A stretch of 64,000 bases of DNA from Candidatus Tayloriibacteriota bacterium (GTDB lineage: Bacteria; Patescibacteria; Paceibacteria; UBA9973; UBA6065): NCBI GenBank assembly GCA_016215405.1, contig JACRJQ010000008.1, positions 124,001 through 188,000 on the forward strand. Reading direction: 5' to 3'. Numbering within the stretch: position 1 is the stretch's first letter; the number at the start of each line of letters is the position of its first letter. This document shows positions 56,457 through 64,000 of the stretch, piece by piece. A model generated the notes under the pieces. That model was given only the letters and a program-made list of their open reading frames with translations, was not told the DNA's origin and searched no databases. Made by a program: the position numbers and the translations under genes.

Positions 56457-59400
56457 ATGTCACATGTAGCACGCAGGTTCGGTATCGCGATGTTGTCGGT
56501 CATGACGCTCGTTCTGCCGATCGTCGCGTCTGCCCAGGCGTTCGAGCCGCAAAAGGCGGTCGTCCTAGCTCGGATAGCGGTCCTCGACGGCGTCATACAG
56601 GGCCAGGAAGGGAACGCGCTCTCGCTCTCGTTCAGGCTCAAGAATGACGGCGAGCCGACCGCGGCCATACGCTATAGCGCGGTCCTCTACGACGAGTCGA
56701 TGTCGGCCCAAGCCCATGAGTATGTCGCTCCCGAGGAATTGTCCCTCGGCGGCCGCGAAGTCCGCGAGATATCTTTCACGTATAAGGTTCCGGACGCCCT
56801 CTCGGGGACGTACAAGCTCGCTCTTCGCGCCCAGCTCTCGTCGGGCATGCCTCTTTCTCTTTTCGTCTTTCCGCAGACGGTGACCTTCGAATCGAAGGGC
56901 GGAGGGCTTGTCGTCGACCAAGGCTCGTGCCTCCTCCGGGTCGAGGGCGAGGACGAATCGAAATTCTATACGACGAGGCAGGGGGTCGATATCCTCCCCT
57001 CTGAGAGCCTTGTCGGCTCCTGCTTCGTGAGGAACACAGGGACGGAGGAGGTCTCCGCGAGGGCCGCGTTCGATACCTATCAACGATCGAGGAGCGGCCC
57101 GCGCGTAGGCGATCAGGCCCTCTCGTCGGAGCTTTACGCGTTCGCATCGGGCGAGGAGAAGAGGGTCGACTTAAGGATCCCCTCGCCGCAAGAGGCTCAG
57201 GCGTACGACGCGGTCGCTTACTTCGTCTCGGAAGGAAAGGCTGTCTCGAACGACGTAGACTTCCATTATGTCGTAAGGGGAGCGAGCGCTACTATCCAGA
57301 CTTTCTCTCTCGATAAGGTCTCCTACGCGGTAGGGGAAGAGGCTCGCGCAAGGCTCGTCTGGTCCCGCTCGGCCGATTCTTTTCCGGATTCGAGGCTGGG
57401 ATCGGGGTCGCCCCTCGCCTCGCCGATGGCTACTGTCTCCTTGTTTTCAGGCAAAGACAGATGCGCTTCGGACCAGACCGTGCCGCTCGATCGCGACGGC
57501 GTCCCGACGGAATTCTCCATAGCGATCGAAGAAAAGTGCCCGGATGTCCGCGCCCTCGTGTCGATATCGGATGAAGGGAGGCCTCTCGCCTCTTTCGACT
57601 ACAAGGTCGAGCTTCCGCGCGCGGCTTTGCCTTGGAAGACCGTCGCTTATGGGGCGTTCGGAGCAGTTCTTTTGGCCGCGCTCGTCGCTTTCAAGCTTCG
57701 GTCTAAGGATAGGTCGGGCGCCATACCGCTCGCGATGCTCCTTCTCGCCGGCGCCTTACTCTCTCCTCAGCTCGCCCGCGCGGGCGCGCAGACCGTCACA
57801 TGGACGGACCGCGGCAATAACAATCTGAGCGGCACGATAACCGTCGCCGATAGCTTTAACGAAGGAAGCGACGTGACTTTCACGGCCGATTTCAGCAAGA
57901 GATATCAATGGTGCACGAACGGCGCCACGAGGGACCTTACTTTCGGCTATAAGATACTCAATAGCCAGGACGAGGTCGTCGCCCATAGAGGCGCGATAAG
58001 GACAGAGGTCGTCTCCGAGAACGTGGGCCAGCTCGCCGTCGGATCATATCGTCTCATCGCTTCGTTCGGCGAAGGGAACGGCACCATCACAGGCTATACG
58101 GATTCGACGTGCACCACGTATGTCGACTACGACGGCGATGGCTATGACGACGACAGCTATGAAGTGCAGTGTCGGATACCTATATATGGAGACCTGGCGA
58201 ACGCAGAGCTTCCGTTTACGGTGAATGCGGTCGCTAAATCTCCGGACGGCTGGGTGGATAGCGCGGATTGCAACGCTATCAACGGCTGGACGTTCGACGC
58301 CGACTCGGAAGCGACCTCGATCCAAGTCCATTTCTATAACGGCCCTGCTGGATCGGGCCAGTGGATAGGCGCGATCACGGCCGATTCGGGCCGTCCCGAC
58401 GTGAACCAGGCTTACGGCATCTCCGGTAATCATGGATTTAGCTTCACTCCGCCTGCGAGCCTAAAGACAGGAGCCGAGATAAACGTATACGCATACGGCA
58501 TCGGAGTGAATTCCTCGGGAGGGAACGACGGCCTCAATAGCCAGCTCTCGGGAACTCCGAAGACGTTTAGGTGCGCCGTCCCTGACGTCTGCGCCAATAT
58601 CGCTGGCGATCAAGCGAGCGTGCCCGGCGACCGCGTCCAGAGCGGACCGAATTGCGTCTGCCCTGCGGATAAGGTCGAGAACGGCTCAGGGCAGTGCGTT
58701 GCTCCCGACCTCGGCACGCCGACCGTGAACGTGTCCGCGAGCCCTCGGTCGATCTCTCCCGGCGGATCCGTGACCGTCTCGTCGGTGGCGGAAGGTTCGG
58801 GTCTCACCCATCACGGCTTCGAGGAGAGGTATAACGGAGGCGCTTGGCAGAACATCGGAGGCTTCTCTCCGATAAGCGGGCAGGCGCGGTCGGTGTCGAG
58901 GAATCCGTCGTTCGAAGGCACGTATGAATATCGAGCATACGCGAGCAACACGAACGGAGCGTCGTATGTATATGCGTCCCCGGTATCCGTATCCGTCACT
59001 TCCGCTCCTCAGCCTTCGCAATGCTCGAACGGGCTCGACGACGACAACGACGGTCTCATCGACTATCCGAGCGATCCGGGCTGTACGGGATCTTCGGATA
59101 ACGACGAGTACAACACGGTCGTCATAAATCCGATCAACGGCATCTCCTATATCTCGGTCCCTTCTCCCGTCGCCGCGGGCACCGATTTCTCCGTGCGAGC
59201 GAGGAATAGCGGGACAAAGCCTTGGGGAAGCTCTCACGACCTTCTTTTGGCCACGGCGGACCTGTCTTCGAACATAGCCCTCGCTGACCTCGATCCTACG
59301 ATATCCGGAGGCGACAAAGTCGTGACGTTCAGGGCGCCTTCCATTCCGGGGACCTATGCGCTCCGGGCGGTCGAGCAGAACGTCGAATATTTCGGGCAGA

Positions 59401-60008
59401 ACCAGTCGTTTCAAGTGACCGCGAATTCTTGTGACGATTGCGGCACGACCGATGTCTGTCCGAATATCGCCGGCACCCAGTCGAGCGTTCCGAACGGAAT
59501 GACGGTCGACGGGAGCGGCAACTGCGTGACGAGCGGCTCGGGCACGGGAGGCAACGGCACCAATCCTGGCGGCGGAACCAATAATCCGCCCGGGTCCGGA
59601 TTCACGGTTTCCGGCACATCGATCGTTCCTATACAGTTCATCGCCGACCTGCCGGCAAAATCCCAGAACGCTTCGATCTCGATCAACCCGGTCTCGTTCA
59701 GCGCGCCAGTCGTGCTCTCCGTCCAATCGATAGCTTCGGCTCAAGGGGCGGCGCTTCCTCAGGGCGTCACACCTACGTATTATTTCGGCGACAGAGAGGT
59801 CTCGTCGATGCTCCTTACCTTCGATCCGAACATCGGCACCTATCGCGATTCGAACGGGGCGATAGGCACGACCTTCTCGGTCAAGCTCTCGAAGAAGGTC
59901 GCCGAAAGCTATTTCGTCACCCTTATCGGCTCCTCCGGGACGAGGCAGGCCACGATGAGGATAGAGGTCGATCCGAACAATCTTAATCCTGAGTTCAGAG
60001 AATTCTAG
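56457..60008 (+). CDS. Giant multi-module surface protein with internal membrane segments
   Basis: A 1183-residue exported protein. Residues 1-27 are a signal peptide (ends VASAQA). Residues 30-390 are beta-rich Ig-like modules (SFRLKNDGEPTAAIRYSAVL, SFTYKVPDALSGTYKLALRA). Two hydrophobic segments at about 395-415 and 424-443 follow; the second looks like another signal peptide ending ARAGAQ. Then come a probable Ca-binding loop (DYDGDGYDDDSYE, about 555), Cys-containing repeats (VCANIAGDQ and VCPNIAGTQ), and a CSNGLDDDNDGLIDYPSDPG repeat (about 858), known in surface proteins as a CxNGxDxDxDG-type motif. The last 135 residues are a domain shared with two neighbours. Function is likely adhesive or structural; no enzyme motif is seen. 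Confidence 0.8.
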   Translation: MSHVARRFGIAMLSVMTLVLPIVASAQAFEPQKAVVLARIAVLDGVIQGQEGNALSLSFRLKNDGEPTAAIRYSAVLYDESMSAQAHEYVAPEELSLGGREVREISFTYKVPDALSGTYKLALRAQLSSGMPLSLFVFPQTVTFESKGGGLVVDQGSCLLRVEGEDESKFYTTRQGVDILPSESLVGSCFVRNTGTEEVSARAAFDTYQRSRSGPRVGDQALSSELYAFASGEEKRVDLRIPSPQEAQAYDAVAYFVSEGKAVSNDVDFHYVVRGASATIQTFSLDKVSYAVGEEARARLVWSRSADSFPDSRLGSGSPLASPMATVSLFSGKDRCASDQTVPLDRDGVPTEFSIAIEEKCPDVRALVSISDEGRPLASFDYKVELPRAALPWKTVAYGAFGAVLLAALVAFKLRSKDRSGAIPLAMLLLAGALLSPQLARAGAQTVTWTDRGNNNLSGTITVADSFNEGSDVTFTADFSKRYQWCTNGATRDLTFGYKILNSQDEVVAHRGAIRTEVVSENVGQLAVGSYRLIASFGEGNGTITGYTDSTCTTYVDYDGDGYDDDSYEVQCRIPIYGDLANAELPFTVNAVAKSPDGWVDSADCNAINGWTFDADSEATSIQVHFYNGPAGSGQWIGAITADSGRPDVNQAYGISGNHGFSFTPPASLKTGAEINVYAYGIGVNSSGGNDGLNSQLSGTPKTFRCAVPDVCANIAGDQASVPGDRVQSGPNCVCPADKVENGSGQCVAPDLGTPTVNVSASPRSISPGGSVTVSSVAEGSGLTHHGFEERYNGGAWQNIGGFSPISGQARSVSRNPSFEGTYEYRAYASNTNGASYVYASPVSVSVTSAPQPSQCSNGLDDDNDGLIDYPSDPGCTGSSDNDEYNTVVINPINGISYISVPSPVAAGTDFSVRARNSGTKPWGSSHDLLLATADLSSNIALADLDPTISGGDKVVTFRAPSIPGTYALRAVEQNVEYFGQNQSFQVTANSCDDCGTTDVCPNIAGTQSSVPNGMTVDGSGNCVTSGSGTGGNGTNPGGGTNNPPGSGFTVSGTSIVPIQFIADLPAKSQNASISINPVSFSAPVVLSVQSIASAQGAALPQGVTPTYYFGDREVSSMLLTFDPNIGTYRDSNGAIGTTFSVKLSKKVAESYFVTLIGSSGTRQATMRIEVDPNNLNPEFREF

Positions 60009-60012
60009 AAGA

Positions 60013-60048
60013 TACGAAAAACCCCGCTATTGGCGGGGTTTTTCGTAT
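60013..60048 (+). terminator. Intrinsic terminator of the giant surface protein gene
   Basis: Stem ATACGAAAAACCCCGC with GCGGGGTTTTTCGTAT around TATTG, ending in T-rich sequence on both sides. Confidence 0.85.
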
Positions 60049-60145
60049 ATCTGCGGAGCCTTCGCGGAGATAGCTTTCGCACGCCGCGGGCGATGGGGAA
60101 AACGAGGGGCATCATCGAAGGGTTTTCTCTGGTATCATCTTCTTG

Positions 60146-61435
60146 ATGCGAATAAAGCTAGGAAACGCCGTTTTCGATAGAAATCCTGCGGCTTTAGCTT
60201 TCTTTGTTTGGTTCACGCTCGCTTTCGTCCTCGTATTCGCTTTTGGCCATGCCGTGCATGCCCAAGGAGTGTGGACGCAGACGAGCGGTCCCACGAATAT
60301 CGCGGGCCCGACCGGTTGCCATTATGAAGAAGAGTGCACCGACCAATCTGGCTGGTCGAATGCTTTTAGGGCAGGACAGTCTTGCTCGAGCGTAGGATCT
60401 TCTGTCACATGCTATTTTAACGACAGCGCTTCGGGTTGCGGTACGGATAAGGTGCAAGGTTTCTTTAGGACGAGGTATCAGTATTCCTGCCAGGCTATCC
60501 AGTCTTGTCCCTCCCCGATCGATCTCTGCGGGTCGCCCTCAGGCGGACAGCCGTCCGTCCCTTCGAGCTTCAGTTCGGCGTGCTCAGCGAACGGCGGATC
60601 GACGAGCGTCACGTTCGACGGGACGATCGGGTGCAATCCGTCTCAGTATCCGCCAGAAGGAGGCAGGGATTGGACCGCGACCTGCAGCGCGTGCGCGCCC
60701 GCCTATTCCCAAGGCTATTATTACGGGCAGGGATATTATGAAGGCTACTACTACGGCCAGGGATACTATTATTCCCAGGGATATTACCAAGGCTACTACT
60801 ACGGACAAGGCTACTATTACAGCCAAGGAACCTATCAGGGAGCTTATTATGCGCAGGGATATTACCAAGGCTACTACTACGGACAAGGCTACTATTACAG
60901 CCAAGGGACGTATCAGGGATACTACTATACTCAGGGCTACTACTACGGCCAGGGATACTATTATTCTCAAGGATATTATCAGGGCTATTATTACGGGCAG
61001 GGGTATTACTACGGCCAGGGATACTATTATTCTCAATCTTCGTATCTTCCTCCTCCCGGCTTCACTCTCGGCGGGACAGAGGCTATAAAGATACGATTCC
61101 TCGAGGCGGGCGCGTCAGATTCGGAGCCAAAGGCGATCCCGGTGAACGCGGTGAGCGGATTTACGGGCAACGTCTCGGTGTCGATAACATCGAGCCCGGC
61201 TTTGCCGAACGGCGCGGCTATCAGATACTCGTGGAACGGAGGCGAGTGGTCATCGAATCCGAGCCCGATACTCATACCTTACGAAGGGTCCGCCACGCTA
61301 AGAGTCCAGGTATCGAAGAAGGTCTCTGGCACCTATGTGATCACCCTTACGGGCACCTCTCCTGGATATTCGAGCGTGACCAAAGACCTCATACTCACTC
61401 CGACGACGCTCACCCCCGTATTTCAGGAGACCTAA
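60146..61435 (+). CDS. Secreted Tyr/Gly/Gln-repeat protein with C-terminal shared domain
   Basis: A 429-residue exported protein. The signal peptide (about residues 1-38, ending HAVHAQG) is followed by a Cys-rich N-terminal domain of about 145 residues with roughly a dozen Cys. Residues about 187-299 (nt 60704-61043) are a low-complexity array built of GYYYGQ, GYYYSQ and GYYQ units, about half Tyr. The last 125 residues are the domain shared with the neighbours. TATCAT ends 7 nt before the ATG at 60146, which is chosen over the adjoining TTG. Such Tyr-rich arrays occur in adhesive, prion-like or silk-like proteins; function here is unknown. Confidence 0.85.
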   Translation: MRIKLGNAVFDRNPAALAFFVWFTLAFVLVFAFGHAVHAQGVWTQTSGPTNIAGPTGCHYEEECTDQSGWSNAFRAGQSCSSVGSSVTCYFNDSASGCGTDKVQGFFRTRYQYSCQAIQSCPSPIDLCGSPSGGQPSVPSSFSSACSANGGSTSVTFDGTIGCNPSQYPPEGGRDWTATCSACAPAYSQGYYYGQGYYEGYYYGQGYYYSQGYYQGYYYGQGYYYSQGTYQGAYYAQGYYQGYYYGQGYYYSQGTYQGYYYTQGYYYGQGYYYSQGYYQGYYYGQGYYYGQGYYYSQSSYLPPPGFTLGGTEAIKIRFLEAGASDSEPKAIPVNAVSGFTGNVSVSITSSPALPNGAAIRYSWNGGEWSSNPSPILIPYEGSATLRVQVSKKVSGTYVITLTGTSPGYSSVTKDLILTPTTLTPVFQET

Positions 61436-61469
61436 GAGCCTCTCGCCTCTTTTATCCTTTGAGGCATCG

Positions 61470-61507
61470 CGCTTCGCCTGATATGATTATCAGGCGAAGC
61501 GTTTTTT
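61470..61507 (+). terminator. Strong intrinsic terminator of the Tyr-repeat gene
   Basis: Perfect 14-bp stem CGCTTCGCCTGATA with its complement (61470-61483 with 61488-61501) around TGAT, followed by TTTTTT. Confidence 0.95.
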
Positions 61508-61540
61508 GCCGCGCCGCGGCTCCTAATAAAAATCGATTTG

Positions 61541-62713
61541 ATGAAAAAGAAAATCCTCTCGGGCATGATCGTTCTTGCAGCGGTCTTGCTTTCGCCGGCA
61601 GGGGTCGACGCCCAATGGTCTGCCCCTACGCAGGCGCCTCCGGGAGGGAACGTGTCCGCTCCGATCAATGTCGGGTCTACGGCCCAGGTAAAGAACGGAG
61701 GGCTCTCGGTAAACGCTTTTACCGCCTGGCTCGATTCATATTTCGCAGGCAATGTTGGGGTGGGGGTCCTAAGCCCGACTCAAAAGCTCGACGTCGCGGG
61801 AGGTTTTCGGGTGGGCAACGGCAATGTGATCCACAACGTCGCGCACGGCAACTATGGCGTGCAGATGCTCAGGGCTGCCGATAACGGGGGAGGGGCCGGA
61901 GATGCCGGCCTCTATTACTGGATAAGCGAGCCGAGCGCGACATGGACGGGGGCTGGGATCGCGAGGAATATGAGGAACAGCAGCGCCGCGTTTCCTCGCG
62001 TGAACGCTTCTCTTTCCGGTCAGATGATCAGGTTCGACGAGGGGACAGGGATAAATTTCACCGTGGAGACGTCGGGAGGATCGAGGACGACGCCTCTCTC
62101 GGTGAGCGCCGGACAGACGGCGATGACGGGCAATCTCTGCCTTAACGGCACCTGCTATAGCAGCTGGCAATCCGGACCTCAAGGCCCTCAGGGTCCCGCT
62201 GGAAGCACTGGCGCCACTGGACCTCAAGGCCCGCAAGGCCCCGCAGGAAATACCGGAGCTACCGGACCTCAAGGCCCGCAAGGCCCGACCGGTCTTACGG
62301 GAGCAACGGGTCCGCAAGGCCCTTCTGGACCTCAGGGTCCTGCGGGTCCGACCGGTAACACGGGTGCTACGGGAGCTCAAGGCCCGCAAGGCCCCGCAGG
62401 AAATACCGGAGCTACCGGACCTCAAGGCCCGCAAGGTCCACAGGGCCCGCAAGGGCCGACCGGAAGCACCGGAGCTACCGGCCCTCAAGGCCCTCAGGGT
62501 CCTGCCGGACCAGGCACGACTAAATTTAACGTTTCTGTATGGAGCATCTCTGCGGCGAGCGGCTGCTATCCTCCGAACGGCTCCCCGTGCGGAAACTGGA
62601 ATCTTACCGCTGGGCATCGATACTGCTACCCCATGGGCTATGCGACCGGTATGATCGTAGAACAGACGGGCAATAACTCATGGGACTCCGCCGAAGTCGC
62701 CTGCTGGTACTAA
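61541..62713 (+). CDS. Secreted collagen-like protein
   Basis: A 390-residue exported protein. The signal peptide ends near GVDAQW (residue 24). An N-terminal region resembles tail-fibre/trimeric-adhesin head sequences (GNVGVGVLSPTQKLDVAGGF, about residues 70-90). Residues about 212-325 (nt 62174-62515) are 38 uninterrupted Gly-X-Y triplets, mostly GPQ, GPA and GAT, able to form a collagen triple helix. A short C-terminal globular domain of about 65 residues with Cys (SGCYPPNGSPCGN, VACWY) follows and may trimerise. Proline-rich repeats and Cys suggest a surface fibre. The shared C-terminal domain of its neighbours is absent. Confidence 0.88.
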   Translation: MKKKILSGMIVLAAVLLSPAGVDAQWSAPTQAPPGGNVSAPINVGSTAQVKNGGLSVNAFTAWLDSYFAGNVGVGVLSPTQKLDVAGGFRVGNGNVIHNVAHGNYGVQMLRAADNGGGAGDAGLYYWISEPSATWTGAGIARNMRNSSAAFPRVNASLSGQMIRFDEGTGINFTVETSGGSRTTPLSVSAGQTAMTGNLCLNGTCYSSWQSGPQGPQGPAGSTGATGPQGPQGPAGNTGATGPQGPQGPTGLTGATGPQGPSGPQGPAGPTGNTGATGAQGPQGPAGNTGATGPQGPQGPQGPQGPTGSTGATGPQGPQGPAGPGTTKFNVSVWSISAASGCYPPNGSPCGNWNLTAGHRYCYPMGYATGMIVEQTGNNSWDSAEVACWY

Positions 62714-62809
62714 ACAGCGAGGAAATCGTATCGCGTTCCCAGCTCTGTGCCTCCTTTGCACGTTTCTTGTCCTTTGAGCCTTGACCCCCTGCCTGATATG
62801 ATAGTAGGG

Positions 62810-64000
62810 ATGAGATTCTCATTTTTTCTTAAGATAGCCTTTGCGATCGTCCTCCTTTCGTCTCCCCTTTTCTCGCATGCGGGGACCGAGCATAATATGA
62901 CCGGCTATGCGTGGTCCTCGAATATCGGCTGGATAAGCTTCAACTGCACGAACGAATCTACCTGCGGGACCGTGAACTACGGAGTGAACAAGGCTGCTGA
63001 TGGGACGATGACGGGATATGCGTGGTCTTCGGCGATCGGGTGGATACAGTTCGGCGGTCTCTCGGGTTTCCCTTCGGGGTCCGGAACCACCGCGGTAAAC
63101 GCACAGGTCGTAGGGTCGAACGTGCAAGGGTGGGCGCGAGCACTCTCATATAGCGGGACATGGGACGGCTGGATATCCCTCGCCGGCACGTCTCCAAGTT
63201 ACGGAGTCACTCACTCCGGAGGGTCTTTTGCGGGCTACGCCTGGGGAGGCGAGGTCGTGGGCTGGGTCCTCTTTGACGTTCAGGGCGTCTATCCCGCGAT
63301 CTGTAGCGACTGCGGCGTCACGATCGAAGGTGATGCGTCCCTCGACATAAAATCGGGAGGGGTCAGCATCGTGGGTAACGGAGCGGTCCCTTACGGCACG
63401 ATTCCCGTATTCGAATGGACTCTCGTCAACATGCCTGTCGGCACGACATGCAGTGTTTCCAAGACCTCGGCTGGCGGCACCTCTTTCACGACCATAACAA
63501 ACATCGGCGCGTCGGGGACCTATACCGGAAGCGCACTTACGAACACTTCCTATACCTATCAGATAAGCTGCACGAACGGAGTCCTCAAGACGGCGAGCTT
63601 CACGGTCGCGCCTCAGCCTCCGGGATTCTCGCTCGGCTCTAGCGAGACGGTCGCTATCCAATTCGTGTCTCCAGGGTCGGCGGTCTCTGAGGAGAAATCT
63701 GTGTTCGTGAACGCTATCGGAGGATACTCTAATCCGGTGACGATCTCGATAACCGGCTTTCCGCCCGCGATCGCTTCGACGACGTTCTCATACTCGTTCA
63801 ATGGAGGCTCATCCTATTCCTCCTCGCCGACAGCAAATATAACGAGCCCTTATTCTTCCGGCATCGGATTTAAGGTTCGAGTGACGAGGCTCTCCGGAGC
63901 GCCTGCGTTCACCGGACCTTACACCATAACTCTCACAGGCACCGGATCCGGCGCGCCGAACGCAACCAAGAGCATGATCATAAATCCGACTTCTTTCATC
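62810..64000 (+). CDS. Secreted GYAWS-repeat surface protein, C-terminus cut by window edge
   Basis: Open frame of 397 codons to the right edge. Signal peptide about residues 1-23 (ends LFSHAG). Four divergent copies of a GYAWS-NIGWI-type motif follow (MTGYAWSSNIGWISFNC, MTGYAWSSAIGWIQFGG, VQGWARALSYSGTWDGWISL, FAGYAWGGEVVGWVLFDV), a repeat widely seen in exported proteins of this group. A Cys-bearing beta domain comes next, and the last part (from nt 63623) is the domain shared with the giant and Tyr-repeat proteins. TATGAT ends 7 nt before the ATG at 62810. The shared domain seems almost complete, so only a few residues are probably missing. Confidence 0.85.
   Translation, partial: MRFSFFLKIAFAIVLLSSPLFSHAGTEHNMTGYAWSSNIGWISFNCTNESTCGTVNYGVNKAADGTMTGYAWSSAIGWIQFGGLSGFPSGSGTTAVNAQVVGSNVQGWARALSYSGTWDGWISLAGTSPSYGVTHSGGSFAGYAWGGEVVGWVLFDVQGVYPAICSDCGVTIEGDASLDIKSGGVSIVGNGAVPYGTIPVFEWTLVNMPVGTTCSVSKTSAGGTSFTTITNIGASGTYTGSALTNTSYTYQISCTNGVLKTASFTVAPQPPGFSLGSSETVAIQFVSPGSAVSEEKSVFVNAIGGYSNPVTISITGFPPAIASTTFSYSFNGGSSYSSSPTANITSPYSSGIGFKVRVTRLSGAPAFTGPYTITLTGTGSGAPNATKSMIINPTSFI

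Noticed and set aside
60704..62515. Possible CRISPR array from periodic DNA in the surface genes
   Set aside because: The repeats are coding (Tyr/Gly/Gln units and Gly-X-Y triplets) in continuous frames with no spacer structure.
1..64000. Alternative genetic code (UGA as glycine), known in some candidate phyla
   Set aside because: UGA ends well-supported genes here, for example at 30805-30807 and 43033-43035, and glycine codons are ordinary.

Overview
This window looks like chromosomal DNA from a Candidate Phyla Radiation bacterium (Patescibacteria), most likely of the Parcubacteria/Paceibacteria group. The evidence is indirect but consistent: ultra-compact genes, domain-stripped housekeeping proteins (trigger factor without PPIase, YebC without its third domain, PolA with no room for proofreading), a PrgI/VirB4/TrbL-like secretion cluster, GYAWS-type surface repeats, and many genes whose start codon lies 6-7 nt behind a -10 hexamer, implying leaderless mRNAs. 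UGA is used as a stop, so the standard bacterial code applies. No complete rRNA gene is present.

Layout. 1-8.6 kb: polA (cut by the left edge), an unusual RNA with 16S rRNA-like blocks, tsaE, a lipoprotein, the pilus ATPase pilB with a coiled-coil partner, a second structured RNA, then ruvB, yebC and ruvC separated by palindromic repeats. 8.6-16.9 kb: tyrS, a class A penicillin-binding protein, and the replication-origin locus (DUF721/DciA-like ORF, dnaN, oriC, dnaA, then rpmH-rnpA-yidC on the other strand). 17-31.2 kb: a minus-strand type IV secretion-like cluster (VirB2/TrbC-like, VirB4, VirB4 N-domain, PrgI, TrbL/VirB6-like and an 800-residue protein with a discoidin/lectin-like domain), followed by two plus-strand exported proteins. 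31.2-44 kb: rsmA, uvrD/pcrA, a LysM-M23 peptidase, comM, a degenerate DksA-like protein, a membrane protein, pnp, a NYN nuclease, rpsO, a Xer recombinase and xth.

43.9-48.7 kb: an unidentified promoter-to-terminator RNA, cca, four tRNA genes (Arg-UCG, Gly-GCC, Pro-UGG, Gly-UCC, none encoding CCA), yraN, an RNHCP protein, a 25-codon minigene and HU. This stretch also holds five parS-like palindromes, DnaA boxes, and two tRNA-Gly genes whose 3' ends are built into long perfect inverted repeats. 48.9-56.3 kb: rny, clpP, rsmE, trigger factor, two small exported or membrane proteins, ppa, and nusA with a probable attenuator in its leader.

56.4-64 kb: a run of large secreted surface proteins: a 1183-residue multi-module protein, a protein with a roughly 113-residue Tyr/Gly/Gln repeat, a collagen-like protein with 38 Gly-X-Y triplets, and a GYAWS-repeat protein cut by the right edge. 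Three of the four share a C-terminal domain.

Together the window joins the chromosome-maintenance core (oriC, parS-like sites, clamp, recombination) to machinery for living on another cell: a pilus motor, a secretion channel with a lectin-like component, wall-remodelling enzymes and fibrous surface proteins. That last reading is inference from family content and the known episymbiotic habit of this group.
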